Positions 1 to 5,683 are shown, counted from the stretch's first letter. The stretch: 5,683 nucleotides of DNA from Anaerolineae bacterium (GCA_020848855.1 JADLHH010000370.1:1-5683); one strand, 5' to 3'. Numbers and translations are program-made. Notes: generated from the letters alone by a model not told the origin.

Positions 1-796
1 TCTCGTCGTGAACCTGCGAGCCGCGTTTGGTCGCGTTCTCGAAGGCGTTGCCGATTTCCGCGCCCTTCATGGCATGGACGCTGACCATCGCCGCCACGAT
101 CCGCCCGTCCAGCCGCCGCTCGTAATGGACGTGCGACCCTAAGCCGGGCGGCACGTTGAGCGCCACGACTTCGATGATGCCGCCGAGCGTGTCCCTGTCC
201 ACCTTCACCTGATGGAGTGCGGCGTGCATCCGTTCGGCGGCGACCGGGTCGGGGCAGCGCACGTCGCTTTTCTCGGCGTCGGTGATGCGATCCACCAGCG
301 CGTAATCCGCCGCCAGTTCCACGCCCGCGCTGCCGATCTGCACCACGTACCCGCCGATGACGATGCCGAATTCCGCCAGCAGCTTCTTCAGGATCGCCCC
401 AATGGCGACCCGCATGGTCGTCTCGCGGGCGCTGGCGCGTTCCAGCGCCAGCCGCAGGTCGGTGTAGCCGTACTTGATCGCGCCGGTGAGGTCGGCGTGA
501 CCGGGGCGCGGCGTGGTCATCGGGGCGATGTCCTTCTCGCGCCAGTTCTTATAATCGCGGTTCTCGACCAGCATCGCAATCGGCGCGCCGGTGGTCTTGC
601 CCGCCACCACACCGGACGTGATCTGCACCGTGTCGGTCTCGATATTCATGCGCCCGCCGGAGCCGTAGCCTTCCTGTCGGCGGCGCAGTTCGTGGTTGAT
701 GTCGTCGGCGGTCAGCGGCAGCCCGGCGGGCATCCCTTCGAGGATCGCCGTCAGCATCGGTCCGTGTGACTCGCCCGCAGTCAGAAATCGAATCAT
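1..796 (-). CDS. aroC: Chorismate synthase, N-terminal 265 residues (3' end cut by window edge)
   Basis: Converts 5-enolpyruvylshikimate-3-phosphate to chorismate by anti-1,4 elimination of phosphate, using reduced FMN; cytosolic, a homotetramer in characterised family members. Family signatures read directly in order: LTAGESHGPMLTAILEGMPA from residue 6 (His11 is the first active-site histidine), GSGGRMNIETD near residues 46-55, RPGHAD at 97-102 (second conserved histidine, His100), and ERASARET at 119-126. The reading ends in SQVHDE at the window edge. Family members are usually about 350-400 residues, so roughly the last 100 are missing here. The start is the second of two tandem ATG codons: GGAG at 805-802 lies 5 nt before it but only 2 nt before the ATG at 799, and the resulting N-terminus MIRFLTAGESHG matches the family. 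The first ATG overlaps the stop of the upstream acetyltransferase (TGATG), so translation is probably coupled. Identity is very secure. Confidence 0.97.
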   Translation of the reverse strand, partial: MIRFLTAGESHGPMLTAILEGMPAGLPLTADDINHELRRRQEGYGSGGRMNIETDTVQITSGVVAGKTTGAPIAMLVENRDYKNWREKDIAPMTTPRPGHADLTGAIKYGYTDLRLALERASARETTMRVAIGAILKKLLAEFGIVIGGYVVQIGSAGVELAADYALVDRITDAEKSDVRCPDPVAAERMHAALHQVKVDRDTLGGIIEVVALNVPPGLGSHVHYERRLDGRIVAAMVSVHAMKGAEIGNAFENATKRGSQVHDE

Positions 797-798
797 CA

Positions 799-1272
799 TC
801 ACTCCAGAATCGCTTCCATCCGAATATCGCGCGGCTTGAAGCCCTGCCGCTCGTAAAAGGCAATCGCCCGTTCGTTGAACGCCCACACGTTCAGCAGCAC
901 GCGGCGGATGCCGAGCGACCGCGCCAGACTGAACACGGCGTCCATCAGCGCCTCGCCGTAGCCGTAGCTGCGAAACGCCGGGTTGACCGACATCTCATCC
1001 ACCGACAGGGCGCGGATCGCAACCGTATAGGGATTATCCGCGCGCTCGACGACCTGCGCCAGCAGATAGCCGACTGGTTCGCCGTCAACCTCAGCGACGA
1101 AACCATAGAGGCTGTCATCCGCAAGCCGCGATTGATAAATAGTGACGAGTTCCGGCGCAAAAGTGTACGACTTGAACAAATCCGGGCGCGCGTCATGATG
1201 AATCTGCTGCACGGCTTCGTTCATTCGCGCCAACAGTTCAGCGTCGTCTATCGTCGCCCGCCGGATGGACAT
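799..1272 (-). CDS. GNAT-family N-acetyltransferase, substrate unknown
   Basis: A 157-residue single-domain protein of the Gcn5-related N-acetyltransferase family, predicted to move an acetyl group from acetyl-CoA to an amine. Seen in the sequence (numbering from the ATG at 1272): an N-terminal IRRATIDDAELLARMNEA segment typical of the fold's first strand and helix, GEPVGYLLAQV near 65-74, the acetyl-CoA pyrophosphate loop RSYGYGEAL at 101-109 following strand SVDEMSVNP, and the C-terminal NVWAFNERAIAFYERQGFK at 128-146, the usual N...A..FYE..GF block. No signal peptide or membrane segment. It sits between aroE and aroC with 1-nt TGATG overlaps at both ends, so it is co-translated with shikimate enzymes. 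That position does not reveal a substrate: a small-molecule amine, a protein N-terminus (RimI-like) or a lysine are all possible. A GTG one codon upstream (1275) is an alternative start, with GGGAG at 1288-1284 well placed for it. Family call secure, function not. Confidence 0.9.
   Translation of the reverse strand: MSIRRATIDDAELLARMNEAVQQIHHDARPDLFKSYTFAPELVTIYQSRLADDSLYGFVAEVDGEPVGYLLAQVVERADNPYTVAIRALSVDEMSVNPAFRSYGYGEALMDAVFSLARSLGIRRVLLNVWAFNERAIAFYERQGFKPRDIRMEAILE
802..805 (-). promoter_or_regulatory. Ribosome binding site of aroC
   Basis: GGAG lies inside the last codons of the upstream acetyltransferase gene. It is 5 nt from the ATG at 796-794 and only 2 nt from the overlapping ATG at 799-797, which favours the second ATG as the aroC start. 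Confidence 0.6.
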
Positions 1273-2075
1273 CACTGCCCCATCTCCCGCTCGGCAGCGG
1301 AGTGCATCACGTCCACCGGCGGCTGCACGCCCGTCCAGATGTTGAATGCCGCCGCGCCCTGCCGCACCAGCATCCCCAGCCCACCAATCGCGCGCCCGCC
1401 CGCCGCCTCGACCTGCGTCATCAGCCGGGTCTGCGCCGGGCGATAAACCATGTCGTAGACGATCACGCCTGGCTGAAGCGGCGCGTCGTCGGGCAGCGGC
1501 GATTCGTCCACCTTCGGCTGCAGCCCGACGGACGTGCAGTTGACGATCAGCGCGGCGTCGGCGACGGCATCCACGTCAGTAACGGTCGCCTGCACGCGCA
1601 GGCTGTCGATCAATTCCTGTGCCCGCTGCGGCGTGCGGTTGATGATGCGGATATGCGCGCCGGCTTCCGCCAGCCCGTACACCGCCGCCCGCGCCGCGCC
1701 GCCCGCGCCGAGCACAACGACGCTCATGCCTGCCGGATCGACGCCATTGGCGCGCAGGTCGTCCATGAACCCGGCAACGTCGGTGTTGGTGGCAGCGTTG
1801 GTGCGAAAGTCGATGGTATTGACCGCGCCGACTGCCCGCGCAATCTCGTCCGGCTTGACGAACGGCATCACCGCCTGCTTGTGCGGCACGGTCACGTTGA
1901 TGCCGACGAATCCGGCATCGCGCAGTTCGCGCAGGCTCAGCTTGACGATATCCGGCGGGATGGCGATTTTGTCGTACTGCCAGTCCATGCCGAGCGCCGC
2001 GAATGCCGCGTTATGCATCGCCGGGCTGAGCGAATGCTCGATGGGCCAGCCAATGATGCCGAGGCGTCTGGTCAT
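1272..2075 (-). CDS. aroE: Shikimate dehydrogenase (NADP+)
   Basis: Reduces 3-dehydroshikimate to shikimate with NADPH, the fourth step of the shikimate pathway; cytosolic. The 267-residue length is typical. Numbering from the ATG at 2075: shikimate-binding HSLSP at 14-18 (Ser15, Ser17), NVTVPHKQ at 60-67 with the catalytic Lys66, Asn86, NTD at 97-99 with the catalytic Asp99, the dinucleotide loop GAGGAARA at 123-130, NRTPQRA at 146-152 (the NRTxxR pattern that binds the NADP 2'-phosphate), VNCTSVG at 178-184 and QGAAAF at 239-244. The open frame extends 27 codons further upstream, but that extension is encoded by a G-rich spacer repeat and does not resemble the family; MTRRLGIIGWPIEHSLSP is the normal N-terminus, so I start at 2075. 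GGGGTG at 2085-2080 could serve as a weak ribosome binding site. Its TGA overlaps the acetyltransferase ATG (TGATG). All key residues are present. Confidence 0.96.
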   Translation of the reverse strand: MTRRLGIIGWPIEHSLSPAMHNAAFAALGMDWQYDKIAIPPDIVKLSLRELRDAGFVGINVTVPHKQAVMPFVKPDEIARAVGAVNTIDFRTNAATNTDVAGFMDDLRANGVDPAGMSVVVLGAGGAARAAVYGLAEAGAHIRIINRTPQRAQELIDSLRVQATVTDVDAVADAALIVNCTSVGLQPKVDESPLPDDAPLQPGVIVYDMVYRPAQTRLMTQVEAAGGRAIGGLGMLVRQGAAAFNIWTGVQPPVDVMHSAAEREMGQ

Positions 2076-2077
2076 AG

Positions 2078-2120
2078 CGCACCCCACCCCCAGCCCCTCC
2101 CCGACTTCAGAGAGGGGGGC
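2078..2120 (-). repeat. G-rich intergenic repeat-like element with hairpin, abutting aroE
   Basis: On the coding strand this spacer segment reads as a CCCCTC...GAGGGG-type hairpin followed by GGGGCTGGGGGTGGGG. The arms are plus-strand 2094-2099 (CCCCTC) and 2112-2117 (GAGGGG) with a 12-nt loop. It resembles, from memory, G-rich palindromic repeats scattered between genes in many GC-rich bacterial genomes, which produce spurious Pro/Ser-rich peptides when translated. Only one copy is in the window, so repetitiveness is inferred. Its G-rich end lies directly before the aroE start and may provide the ribosome binding site. No T-run follows, so it is not a canonical terminator. Confidence 0.6.
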
Positions 2121-2193
2121 AAATACGTTTGTTTCGCTTGAATGTCCCAACAACACCTAGCCTCACAGGTCGTTGAGCGGATTGTCGACACGC

Positions 2194-3507
2194 TCATGCT
2201 TCCACCCTCAGGTCTCTAACTACCACGTCCGCGCCGAGGCTCGCCATTGTCTCCGCGAAGCGCGGGAACGAGTCCGAGGCGCAGCGGGCGTCCAGCACGG
2301 TCGTTTCGCCCTTCGCCGCCAGCCCGGCGACCACCAGACTCATCGACAGGCGGTGGTCGTCGTGCCCGTCGACCGTCGCGCCCGTCAGCGCCTGCACGCC
2401 GTCGATCACGAAGCCGTCCTCGGTCTCGGTGATGCGCGCGCCCAGCTTGACCAGTTCCGCCGTCATCACCGCCAGCCGATCGGTCTCCTTGACGCGAAGC
2501 TCCTGCGCGTCGCGGACGGTGGTCGTGCCTTCGGCGTACAGCGCCGCTACCATGAAGATCGGGAACTCGTCGATCATGCGCACGACCACTTCGCCGCCCA
2601 CATTCACGCCCTTGAGAACGCTGTGCCGCGCCCGGATCGTGCCGACCGGGTCGCCGGCTTCCGTGCCAGTTTCGGTGATGGTCAAATCCGCGCCCATTTC
2701 CAGCAGCACGTCGAACAAGCCGGTGCGCGTCGGGTTCAGGTTGATGTTGGTCAGGGTAATGTCGCTGCCCGGCACGATCAGCGCGGCAACGACCGGGAAG
2801 GCAGCCGACGAAGCATCGCCCGGCACGGTGAAGTCCATCGCCTGAAGTGGCTTGCCCGGCATAAGCGTGACCGTATTGCCCTCGGTGTGCAGATCGACGC
2901 CCATCGCCGTCAGCATCCGCTCGGTGTGGTCGCGCGCCGGTCCCGGCTGGGTGATTACCGTTGGTCCCTGGGCAAACAGCGCCGCCAGCAGAATCGCGCT
3001 CTTGACCTGCGCGCTGGCGACCGGCATCTCGTAGTGGATGCCGTGCAGCGCAGCGGGCTTGACCGTCAGCGGCGCGCAGCCGTTCGCGCCGGCAATCTCC
3101 GCGCCCATCTGCCGCAGCGGGTTGATGATGCGATTCATCGGGCGGCGGCGAAGCTGCTCGCTGCCGTCCAGCACGCTCGGAAACGGCTGCCCGACCATGA
3201 TGCCGGTCAGCAGGCGAATCCCCGTCCCGGCGTTGACCAGATCGAGCGTCCCGGCGGGTTCGTGCAGTTCGCCCCCGTGAATCACGAGTTCGCCCTCGCC
3301 CAGCCGCTCGACCGGCACGCCGAGTGCCTGTACCGCGCCCAGCGAGGCGTTGGTATCCCCGGCGGGCAGCCATTTATGCACGCGGGTGACGCCCTGCGCC
3401 AGCGCGCCGAACATGACCGCGCGGTGTGAAATTGACTTATCGCCGGGAACGGTCGCCTCGCCTTTGAGCGCGCGCCCCGGTTGGACTACGAAACAGTCAT
3501 TTGCCAT
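2194..3507 (-). CDS. aroA: 3-phosphoshikimate 1-carboxyvinyltransferase (EPSP synthase), class II-like
   Basis: Transfers the enolpyruvyl group of phosphoenolpyruvate to shikimate-3-phosphate, the penultimate step to chorismate and the glyphosate target; cytosolic. 437 residues, normal length, two-domain fold. Numbering from the ATG at 3507: PGDKSISHRA at 21-30 (substrate Lys24, Ser25), NAGTGIR at 92-98, RRRPM at 120-124, SAQVK at 165-169, RDHTE at 192-196, NPTR at 258-261, catalytic Asp313 in IDEFP, VKETDR at 339-344 with Glu341 and Arg344, and DDHRLSMS at 383-390. The set GDKS, SAQxK, RxHxE and NxTR is the pattern described for class II enzymes. The frame could start 16 codons earlier at 3555, but that stretch is encoded by a palindrome and is unlike the family; MANDCFVVQPG with GAGG 7 nt upstream is the better start. 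The gene follows tyrA after 86 nt and precedes aroE by 118 nt. Confidence 0.97.
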   Translation of the reverse strand: MANDCFVVQPGRALKGEATVPGDKSISHRAVMFGALAQGVTRVHKWLPAGDTNASLGAVQALGVPVERLGEGELVIHGGELHEPAGTLDLVNAGTGIRLLTGIMVGQPFPSVLDGSEQLRRRPMNRIINPLRQMGAEIAGANGCAPLTVKPAALHGIHYEMPVASAQVKSAILLAALFAQGPTVITQPGPARDHTERMLTAMGVDLHTEGNTVTLMPGKPLQAMDFTVPGDASSAAFPVVAALIVPGSDITLTNINLNPTRTGLFDVLLEMGADLTITETGTEAGDPVGTIRARHSVLKGVNVGGEVVVRMIDEFPIFMVAALYAEGTTTVRDAQELRVKETDRLAVMTAELVKLGARITETEDGFVIDGVQALTGATVDGHDDHRLSMSLVVAGLAAKGETTVLDARCASDSFPRFAETMASLGADVVVRDLRVEA

Positions 3508-3514
3508 GTTTTCG

Positions 3515-3518
3515 CCTC
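3515..3518 (-). promoter_or_regulatory. Ribosome binding site of aroA
   Basis: GAGG is followed by a 7-nt spacer (CGAAAAC) and the ATG at 3507. It decides the start in favour of this ATG over the in-frame ATG at 3555 inside the palindrome. Confidence 0.7.
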
Positions 3519-3540
3519 GCCTATGCTGTGTGTACGTTCC

Positions 3541-3568
3541 GCAGGGGCACGACATGTCGTGCCCCTGC
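3541..3568 (-). repeat. Perfect 28-bp palindrome in the tyrA-aroA spacer
   Basis: The left half GCAGGGGCACGACA is followed immediately by its exact reverse complement. As RNA it would form a 12-bp GC-rich stem with a CAUG loop. On the coding strand it lies 25 nt after the tyrA stop and ends 22 nt before the aroA ribosome binding site. The downstream coding-strand sequence (GGAACGTAC) has no T-run, so it is not a standard intrinsic terminator for this operon. The GGGGCACG...CGTGCCCC style resembles dispersed intergenic palindromes I recall from Chloroflexota and other bacteria; repetitiveness cannot be tested here. Roles in mRNA processing, stability or attenuation between tyrA and aroA are possible. 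Confidence 0.85.
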
Positions 3569-3593
3569 TTTCGCGCCTTTGTGTTGAATCATC

Positions 3594-4478
3594 TCACTTC
3601 TTCGCCGCGTAATTCTTCCCCCACTCGATGCGCGCATCGCGCGTCGGGCGCAGCAGATCGATCAGCTTGCCGTTCTCCTGCGCGATCAGGCTGGCTTCGA
3701 TCATCGCCAGCTTCATACGAAAGATCGCTAAAAGCGTCGCGACCGCCTGGGTGTTCGTGCTGAGGATGTCGCCCATCATGTTCAAATCCTGCGCCGCCAG
3801 CCGCGACGTATCGCGGAAGCCGCCAGCCGCCAGCCGCCACACGGCGTCGTCGTCCTCGCCCTGCTGCGCCACCGTCGCCACCAGCGCCGCGCTAAGCAGG
3901 TACGGCAGGTGGCTGATGGCGGCGACCACCCGGTCGTGGCGGTGCGCGTCCATCTCGATTGCCGTGCCGCTGACGGCGGCGATCAATCCCAGCGCCCGGT
4001 CGCGCGCCGCCGGGGTCGTGCGGCGGGACGCGCACCGCACGAACGGACGATCCCGGAACAGGTTGGCGTCGCTCTCCTGCACGCCGCTGGACTCTTTGCC
4101 CGTCATGGGATGACCGCCGATTGCCTGAATGCCAATCGGCAGGCGTCCCATCGCGTCGCAAATGTCCGCCTTGGTGCTGCCGATGTCGATCAGCAGCGTG
4201 TTCGAACGCAGATACGAGCCGATCCGGTTGTTGAGCATATCCACGATCACCCGCACTGGCGCGGCGAGGATCACCACGTCTGCCTCGTTCACGCCCGCGT
4301 GCAGATCATCGGTCGCCGCATCGACGATCCCCTGCACCAGCGCAAATTCGCGCGCCACCGCGCCCGGCTCGATGCCGGTGATCGTCCCGGCGTGCGGGCG
4401 CAACGCCAGCGCCAGCGAGCCGCCCATCAAACCCAAGCCTACAACCGCCAGATGGCGGCAGCTAAACCCCCCGCTCAA
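3594..4478 (-). CDS. tyrA: Prephenate dehydrogenase
   Basis: Oxidatively decarboxylates prephenate to 4-hydroxyphenylpyruvate in tyrosine synthesis; cytosolic, dimeric in known relatives. 294 residues: an N-terminal Rossmann domain with GLGLMGGS at 14-21, and Glu37 (TGIEPG) at the end of the second strand, which suggests NAD rather than NADP; then LAAPVRVI at 71-78, DIGSTKADI at 98-106, and GGHPMTGKE at 121-129 with the catalytic His123. The C-terminal helical dimerisation domain has [19 protein letters not shown] from 181 and GFRDTSRLA about 40 residues later. It stops soon after this domain, so it has neither a C-terminal ACT domain nor a fused chorismate mutase. An arogenate dehydrogenase activity cannot be excluded from sequence alone. 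Translation starts at TTG, which overlaps the aroF stop as TTGA; AGGAAGG lies 5 nt upstream, and there is no ATG or GTG before the NAD-binding loop. Family secure, start codon likely. Confidence 0.95.
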   Translation of the reverse strand: MSGGFSCRHLAVVGLGLMGGSLALALRPHAGTITGIEPGAVAREFALVQGIVDAATDDLHAGVNEADVVILAAPVRVIVDMLNNRIGSYLRSNTLLIDIGSTKADICDAMGRLPIGIQAIGGHPMTGKESSGVQESDANLFRDRPFVRCASRRTTPAARDRALGLIAAVSGTAIEMDAHRHDRVVAAISHLPYLLSAALVATVAQQGEDDDAVWRLAAGGFRDTSRLAAQDLNMMGDILSTNTQAVATLLAIFRMKLAMIEASLIAQENGKLIDLLRPTRDARIEWGKNYAAKK

Positions 4479-5491
4479 GCTGACCTTCCTACTGCTTCGG
4501 CAACCTGCCGTACCGCCGCCATCATTCTGGCGAATCCATCAAACGTCAGGCTTTGCCGCCCGTCGGACATGGCTTTCGCCGGGTCGGGATGCACCTCGAC
4601 GATTAGCCCGTCTGCCCCGGCAGCGACCGCCGCCAGCGCGACCGCCGTCACGTGTTCCGAATAGCCGACCGCGTGGCTCGGATCGGCGATCACGGGCAGA
4701 TGCGTGCGCGCCTTGAGCACCGGAATGGCGTTGATATCGAAGGGATTGCGGGTGTATTTCTCGAAGGTGCGGATGCCGCGCTCGCAGATCATCACGCGGT
4801 TGTTGCTGTGCGCCAGAATGTACTCCGCCGACATGAGCAGGTCTTCCATCGTGTTCGCCATGCCACGCTTGAGCAGCACGGTATGCTGGCTTTCGCCGAC
4901 AGCGTTCAGCAGAGCGAAGTTCTGCATGTTGCGCGCGCCAATTTGCAGCACGTCGGCATCTTCGGCGACCATGCCGACCAGCCCCGGCTCCATCACTTCG
5001 GTGACGATGGGCAGCCCGGTGCGCTCGCGGGCTTCCGCCAGCCACTTCAGCCCGGTTTCGCCATGCCCCTGAAAGCTGTAGGGCGACGTGCGTGGTTTGA
5101 ACGCCCCGCCGCGCAGAGCCGTCGCGCCCGCCTCACGGACGGCGCAGGCGATCTCGATAATCTGCTCGCGGCTTTCGACCGAACACGGTCCGGCGATCAC
5201 CAAGACCCTGTCCGCCCCGGCTTTCGAGCCGTTGAGCGCGACTTTGGTCTGGTTCGGGTGATATTCGCGGCTCGCCAGCTTGTAGGGAACCGAGACGCGC
5301 ATCACGTTATCGACGCCCGCCATCGAGCTGTAGTTATCCTCACGGAGCGGCGTCGGGCTTTCGCCCACCAGCCCGATGATCGTGCGCTCGTCCCCTTCGG
5401 AAAGATGCGGCTCGTAGCCGTCCGCTTTCACCCGCGCGATCACGCTGGAAATATCCCGCGCGCTTGCGCCTTTCTTCATCACGACGATCAT
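4475..5491 (-). CDS. aroF: 3-deoxy-7-phosphoheptulonate (DAHP) synthase, type I-beta with N-terminal regulatory domain
   Basis: Condenses phosphoenolpyruvate and erythrose-4-phosphate to DAHP, the committed first step of the pathway; cytosolic metal-dependent TIM barrel, tetrameric in relatives. 338 residues, the same build as the Thermotoga maritima enzyme: residues 1 to about 70 form a ferredoxin-like domain ([20 protein letters not shown]...), then the barrel with AGPCS at 100-104, [16 protein letters not shown] at 127-142, KRG at 208-210, [14 protein letters not shown] at 236-249, DPSHAVG at 270-276 and EVH at 299-301. Likely metal ligands are Cys103, His273, Glu299 and Asp310, each one position from the T. 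maritima numbering as I recall it. In that family the N-terminal domain closes over the active site and gives feedback inhibition by tyrosine or phenylalanine, so this gene is probably the allosteric control point of the cluster; that is inferred by homology. ATG start with AAGGG upstream; the stop overlaps tyrA. The symbol follows common usage for this family and aroG is equally used. Confidence 0.96.
   Translation of the reverse strand: MIVVMKKGASARDISSVIARVKADGYEPHLSEGDERTIIGLVGESPTPLREDNYSSMAGVDNVMRVSVPYKLASREYHPNQTKVALNGSKAGADRVLVIAGPCSVESREQIIEIACAVREAGATALRGGAFKPRTSPYSFQGHGETGLKWLAEARERTGLPIVTEVMEPGLVGMVAEDADVLQIGARNMQNFALLNAVGESQHTVLLKRGMANTMEDLLMSAEYILAHSNNRVMICERGIRTFEKYTRNPFDINAIPVLKARTHLPVIADPSHAVGYSEHVTAVALAAVAAGADGLIVEVHPDPAKAMSDGRQSLTFDGFARMMAAVRQVAEAVGRSA
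4484..4490 (-). promoter_or_regulatory. Strong ribosome binding site for the TTG start of tyrA
   Basis: AGGAAGG sits inside the last codons of aroF, 5 nt before the TTG at 4478-4476. It is the best Shine-Dalgarno match in the window and supports the TTG start and coupled translation. Confidence 0.75.
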
Positions 5492-5499
5492 AACGGTTT

Positions 5500-5504
5500 C
5501 CCTT
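5500..5504 (-). promoter_or_regulatory. Probable ribosome binding site of aroF
   Basis: AAGGG followed by an 8-nt spacer (AAACCGTT) and the ATG at 5491. A moderate Shine-Dalgarno match in the spacer after aroH. Confidence 0.55.
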
Positions 5505-5513
5505 TAAGCTTTT

Positions 5514-5540
5514 CTCTGCGGTCTTTGCGGTCTCTGTGGT
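5514..5540 (-). repeat. Three tandem 9-bp repeats in the aroH-aroF spacer
   Basis: On the coding strand three consecutive 9-mers read ACCACAGAG, ACCGCAAAG and ACCGCAGAG, each differing from the consensus ACCGCAGAG by at most one base. They fill half of the 52-nt spacer and stop 9 nt before the aroF ribosome binding site. I recall similar CACAGAG/GCAGAG tandem stretches as dispersed intergenic repeats in several bacterial phyla, but that was not checked. Function unknown. Confidence 0.75.
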
Positions 5541-5543
5541 AGA

Positions 5544-5683
5544 TCATTGTTTCCCCACCCAGTGTTCCGGCAGCGCCGGGATGTCCGGGCGCAGTTTTGC
5601 CGCTTCCTTCAGAAAGACATGGCGCAGGTCAGCATTGCGCTTGGTCGTGTTCCAGTGGATCAACACGCGAATGCAGCGCGGAA
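5544..5683 (-). CDS. aroH: Chorismate mutase, AroH type, C-terminal 45 residues (5' end outside window)
   Basis: Rearranges chorismate to prephenate, the substrate of the downstream tyrA product; a small cytosolic homotrimer in the Bacillus subtilis prototype. Only the end is present, beginning [12 protein letters not shown], then [17 protein letters not shown] and ending PEHWVGKQ before TGA. This aligns by eye with the C-terminal part of B. subtilis AroH (CIRV with the catalytic Arg90; RHVYLEKAVVLRPDL with Tyr108 and Arg116). Arg5 of the visible fragment corresponds to Arg90, and the position of Tyr108 is Phe (fragment residue 23). The two other minus-strand frames across this stretch contain stops, so the reading is unambiguous. 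The gene is followed by a 52-nt spacer and aroF, in keeping with one transcript. Family call is good despite the short length. Confidence 0.88.
   Translation of the reverse strand, partial: PRCIRVLIHWNTTKRNADLRHVFLKEAAKLRPDIPALPEHWVGKQ

Noticed and set aside
1302..2141. Plus-strand open frames opposite aroE, some ending in PHPQPLPDFREGG-like text
   Set aside because: They are antisense shadows of aroE; the Pro-rich tail is the translation of the G-rich spacer element read in reverse.
2120..2160. A possible sigma-70 promoter before aroE (TTGTTG or TTGGGA with TATTTG)
   Set aside because: Spacings are 22 and 19 nt rather than about 17, and both hexamers are poor matches. The evidence is too weak to call.
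2173..3429. A 418-codon open frame on the plus strand opposite aroA
   Set aside because: It is the antisense shadow of a well-conserved gene in GC-rich DNA, with an Arg/His/Ala/Gln-heavy composition and no recognisable motif. Similar plus-strand frames lie opposite aroC, aroE, tyrA and aroF.
3541..3580. The palindrome as an intrinsic transcription terminator
   Set aside because: On the operon strand no T-run follows the stem. On the opposite strand a short TTTCGCG follows, but no plus-strand gene exists to terminate.
4029..4145. Whether tyrA is damaged, because of the Arg-rich segment around [15 protein letters not shown]
   Set aside because: The frame is continuous with intact motifs on both sides; this is a variable surface region of the family, so no frameshift is supported.
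1..5683. Mobile element, CRISPR, phage or defence system
   Set aside because: No transposase, integrase, spacer array or defence gene is visible; all frames with recognisable homology are shikimate-pathway genes plus one acetyltransferase.

Overview
The window is an aromatic amino acid / shikimate pathway gene cluster. All seven genes lie on the minus strand, so transcription runs from high to low coordinates. Both ends are cut inside genes. DNA composition is GC-rich (roughly 60% or a little more by eye, not computed), and codon third positions favour G/C throughout. The organism is a free-living high-GC bacterium. The combination of a Thermotoga-type DAHP synthase, a class II-type EPSP synthase, AroH-type chorismate mutase and repeat-laden spacers would fit Chloroflexota, but that is an inference from gene style, not a demonstrated placement.

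Order along the transcript: aroH (chorismate mutase, only the C-terminal 45 residues, 5683-5544); a 52-nt spacer with three 9-bp tandem repeats; aroF (DAHP synthase type I-beta with an N-terminal ferredoxin-like regulatory domain, 5491-4475); tyrA (prephenate dehydrogenase, TTG start overlapping the aroF stop, 4478-3594); an 86-nt spacer with a perfect 28-bp palindrome; aroA (EPSP synthase, 3507-2194); a 118-nt spacer with a G-rich repeat-like hairpin; aroE (shikimate dehydrogenase, 2075-1272); a GNAT acetyltransferase of unknown substrate (1272-799); aroC (chorismate synthase, first 265 residues, 796-1).

The enzymes cover pathway entry (AroF), the shikimate-forming step (AroE), the two late steps to chorismate (AroA, AroC), and the branch towards phenylalanine/tyrosine (AroH makes prephenate, TyrA makes 4-hydroxyphenylpyruvate). 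Genes for dehydroquinate synthase, dehydroquinase and shikimate kinase are not in the window. aroF-tyrA and aroE-GNAT-aroC are joined by 1- to 4-nt stop/start overlaps, suggesting translational coupling. The three real spacers each hold a different repeat or palindrome, and I see no convincing intrinsic terminator or promoter between genes, so a single operon is the simplest reading.

The genes are mostly ordinary. What deserves a second look is the spacer elements, the acetyltransferase inside the cluster, the start-site details, and residue choices in EPSP synthase and chorismate mutase. No stretch longer than 300 bases lacks a gene, and I see no RNA gene, CRISPR array or transposase.
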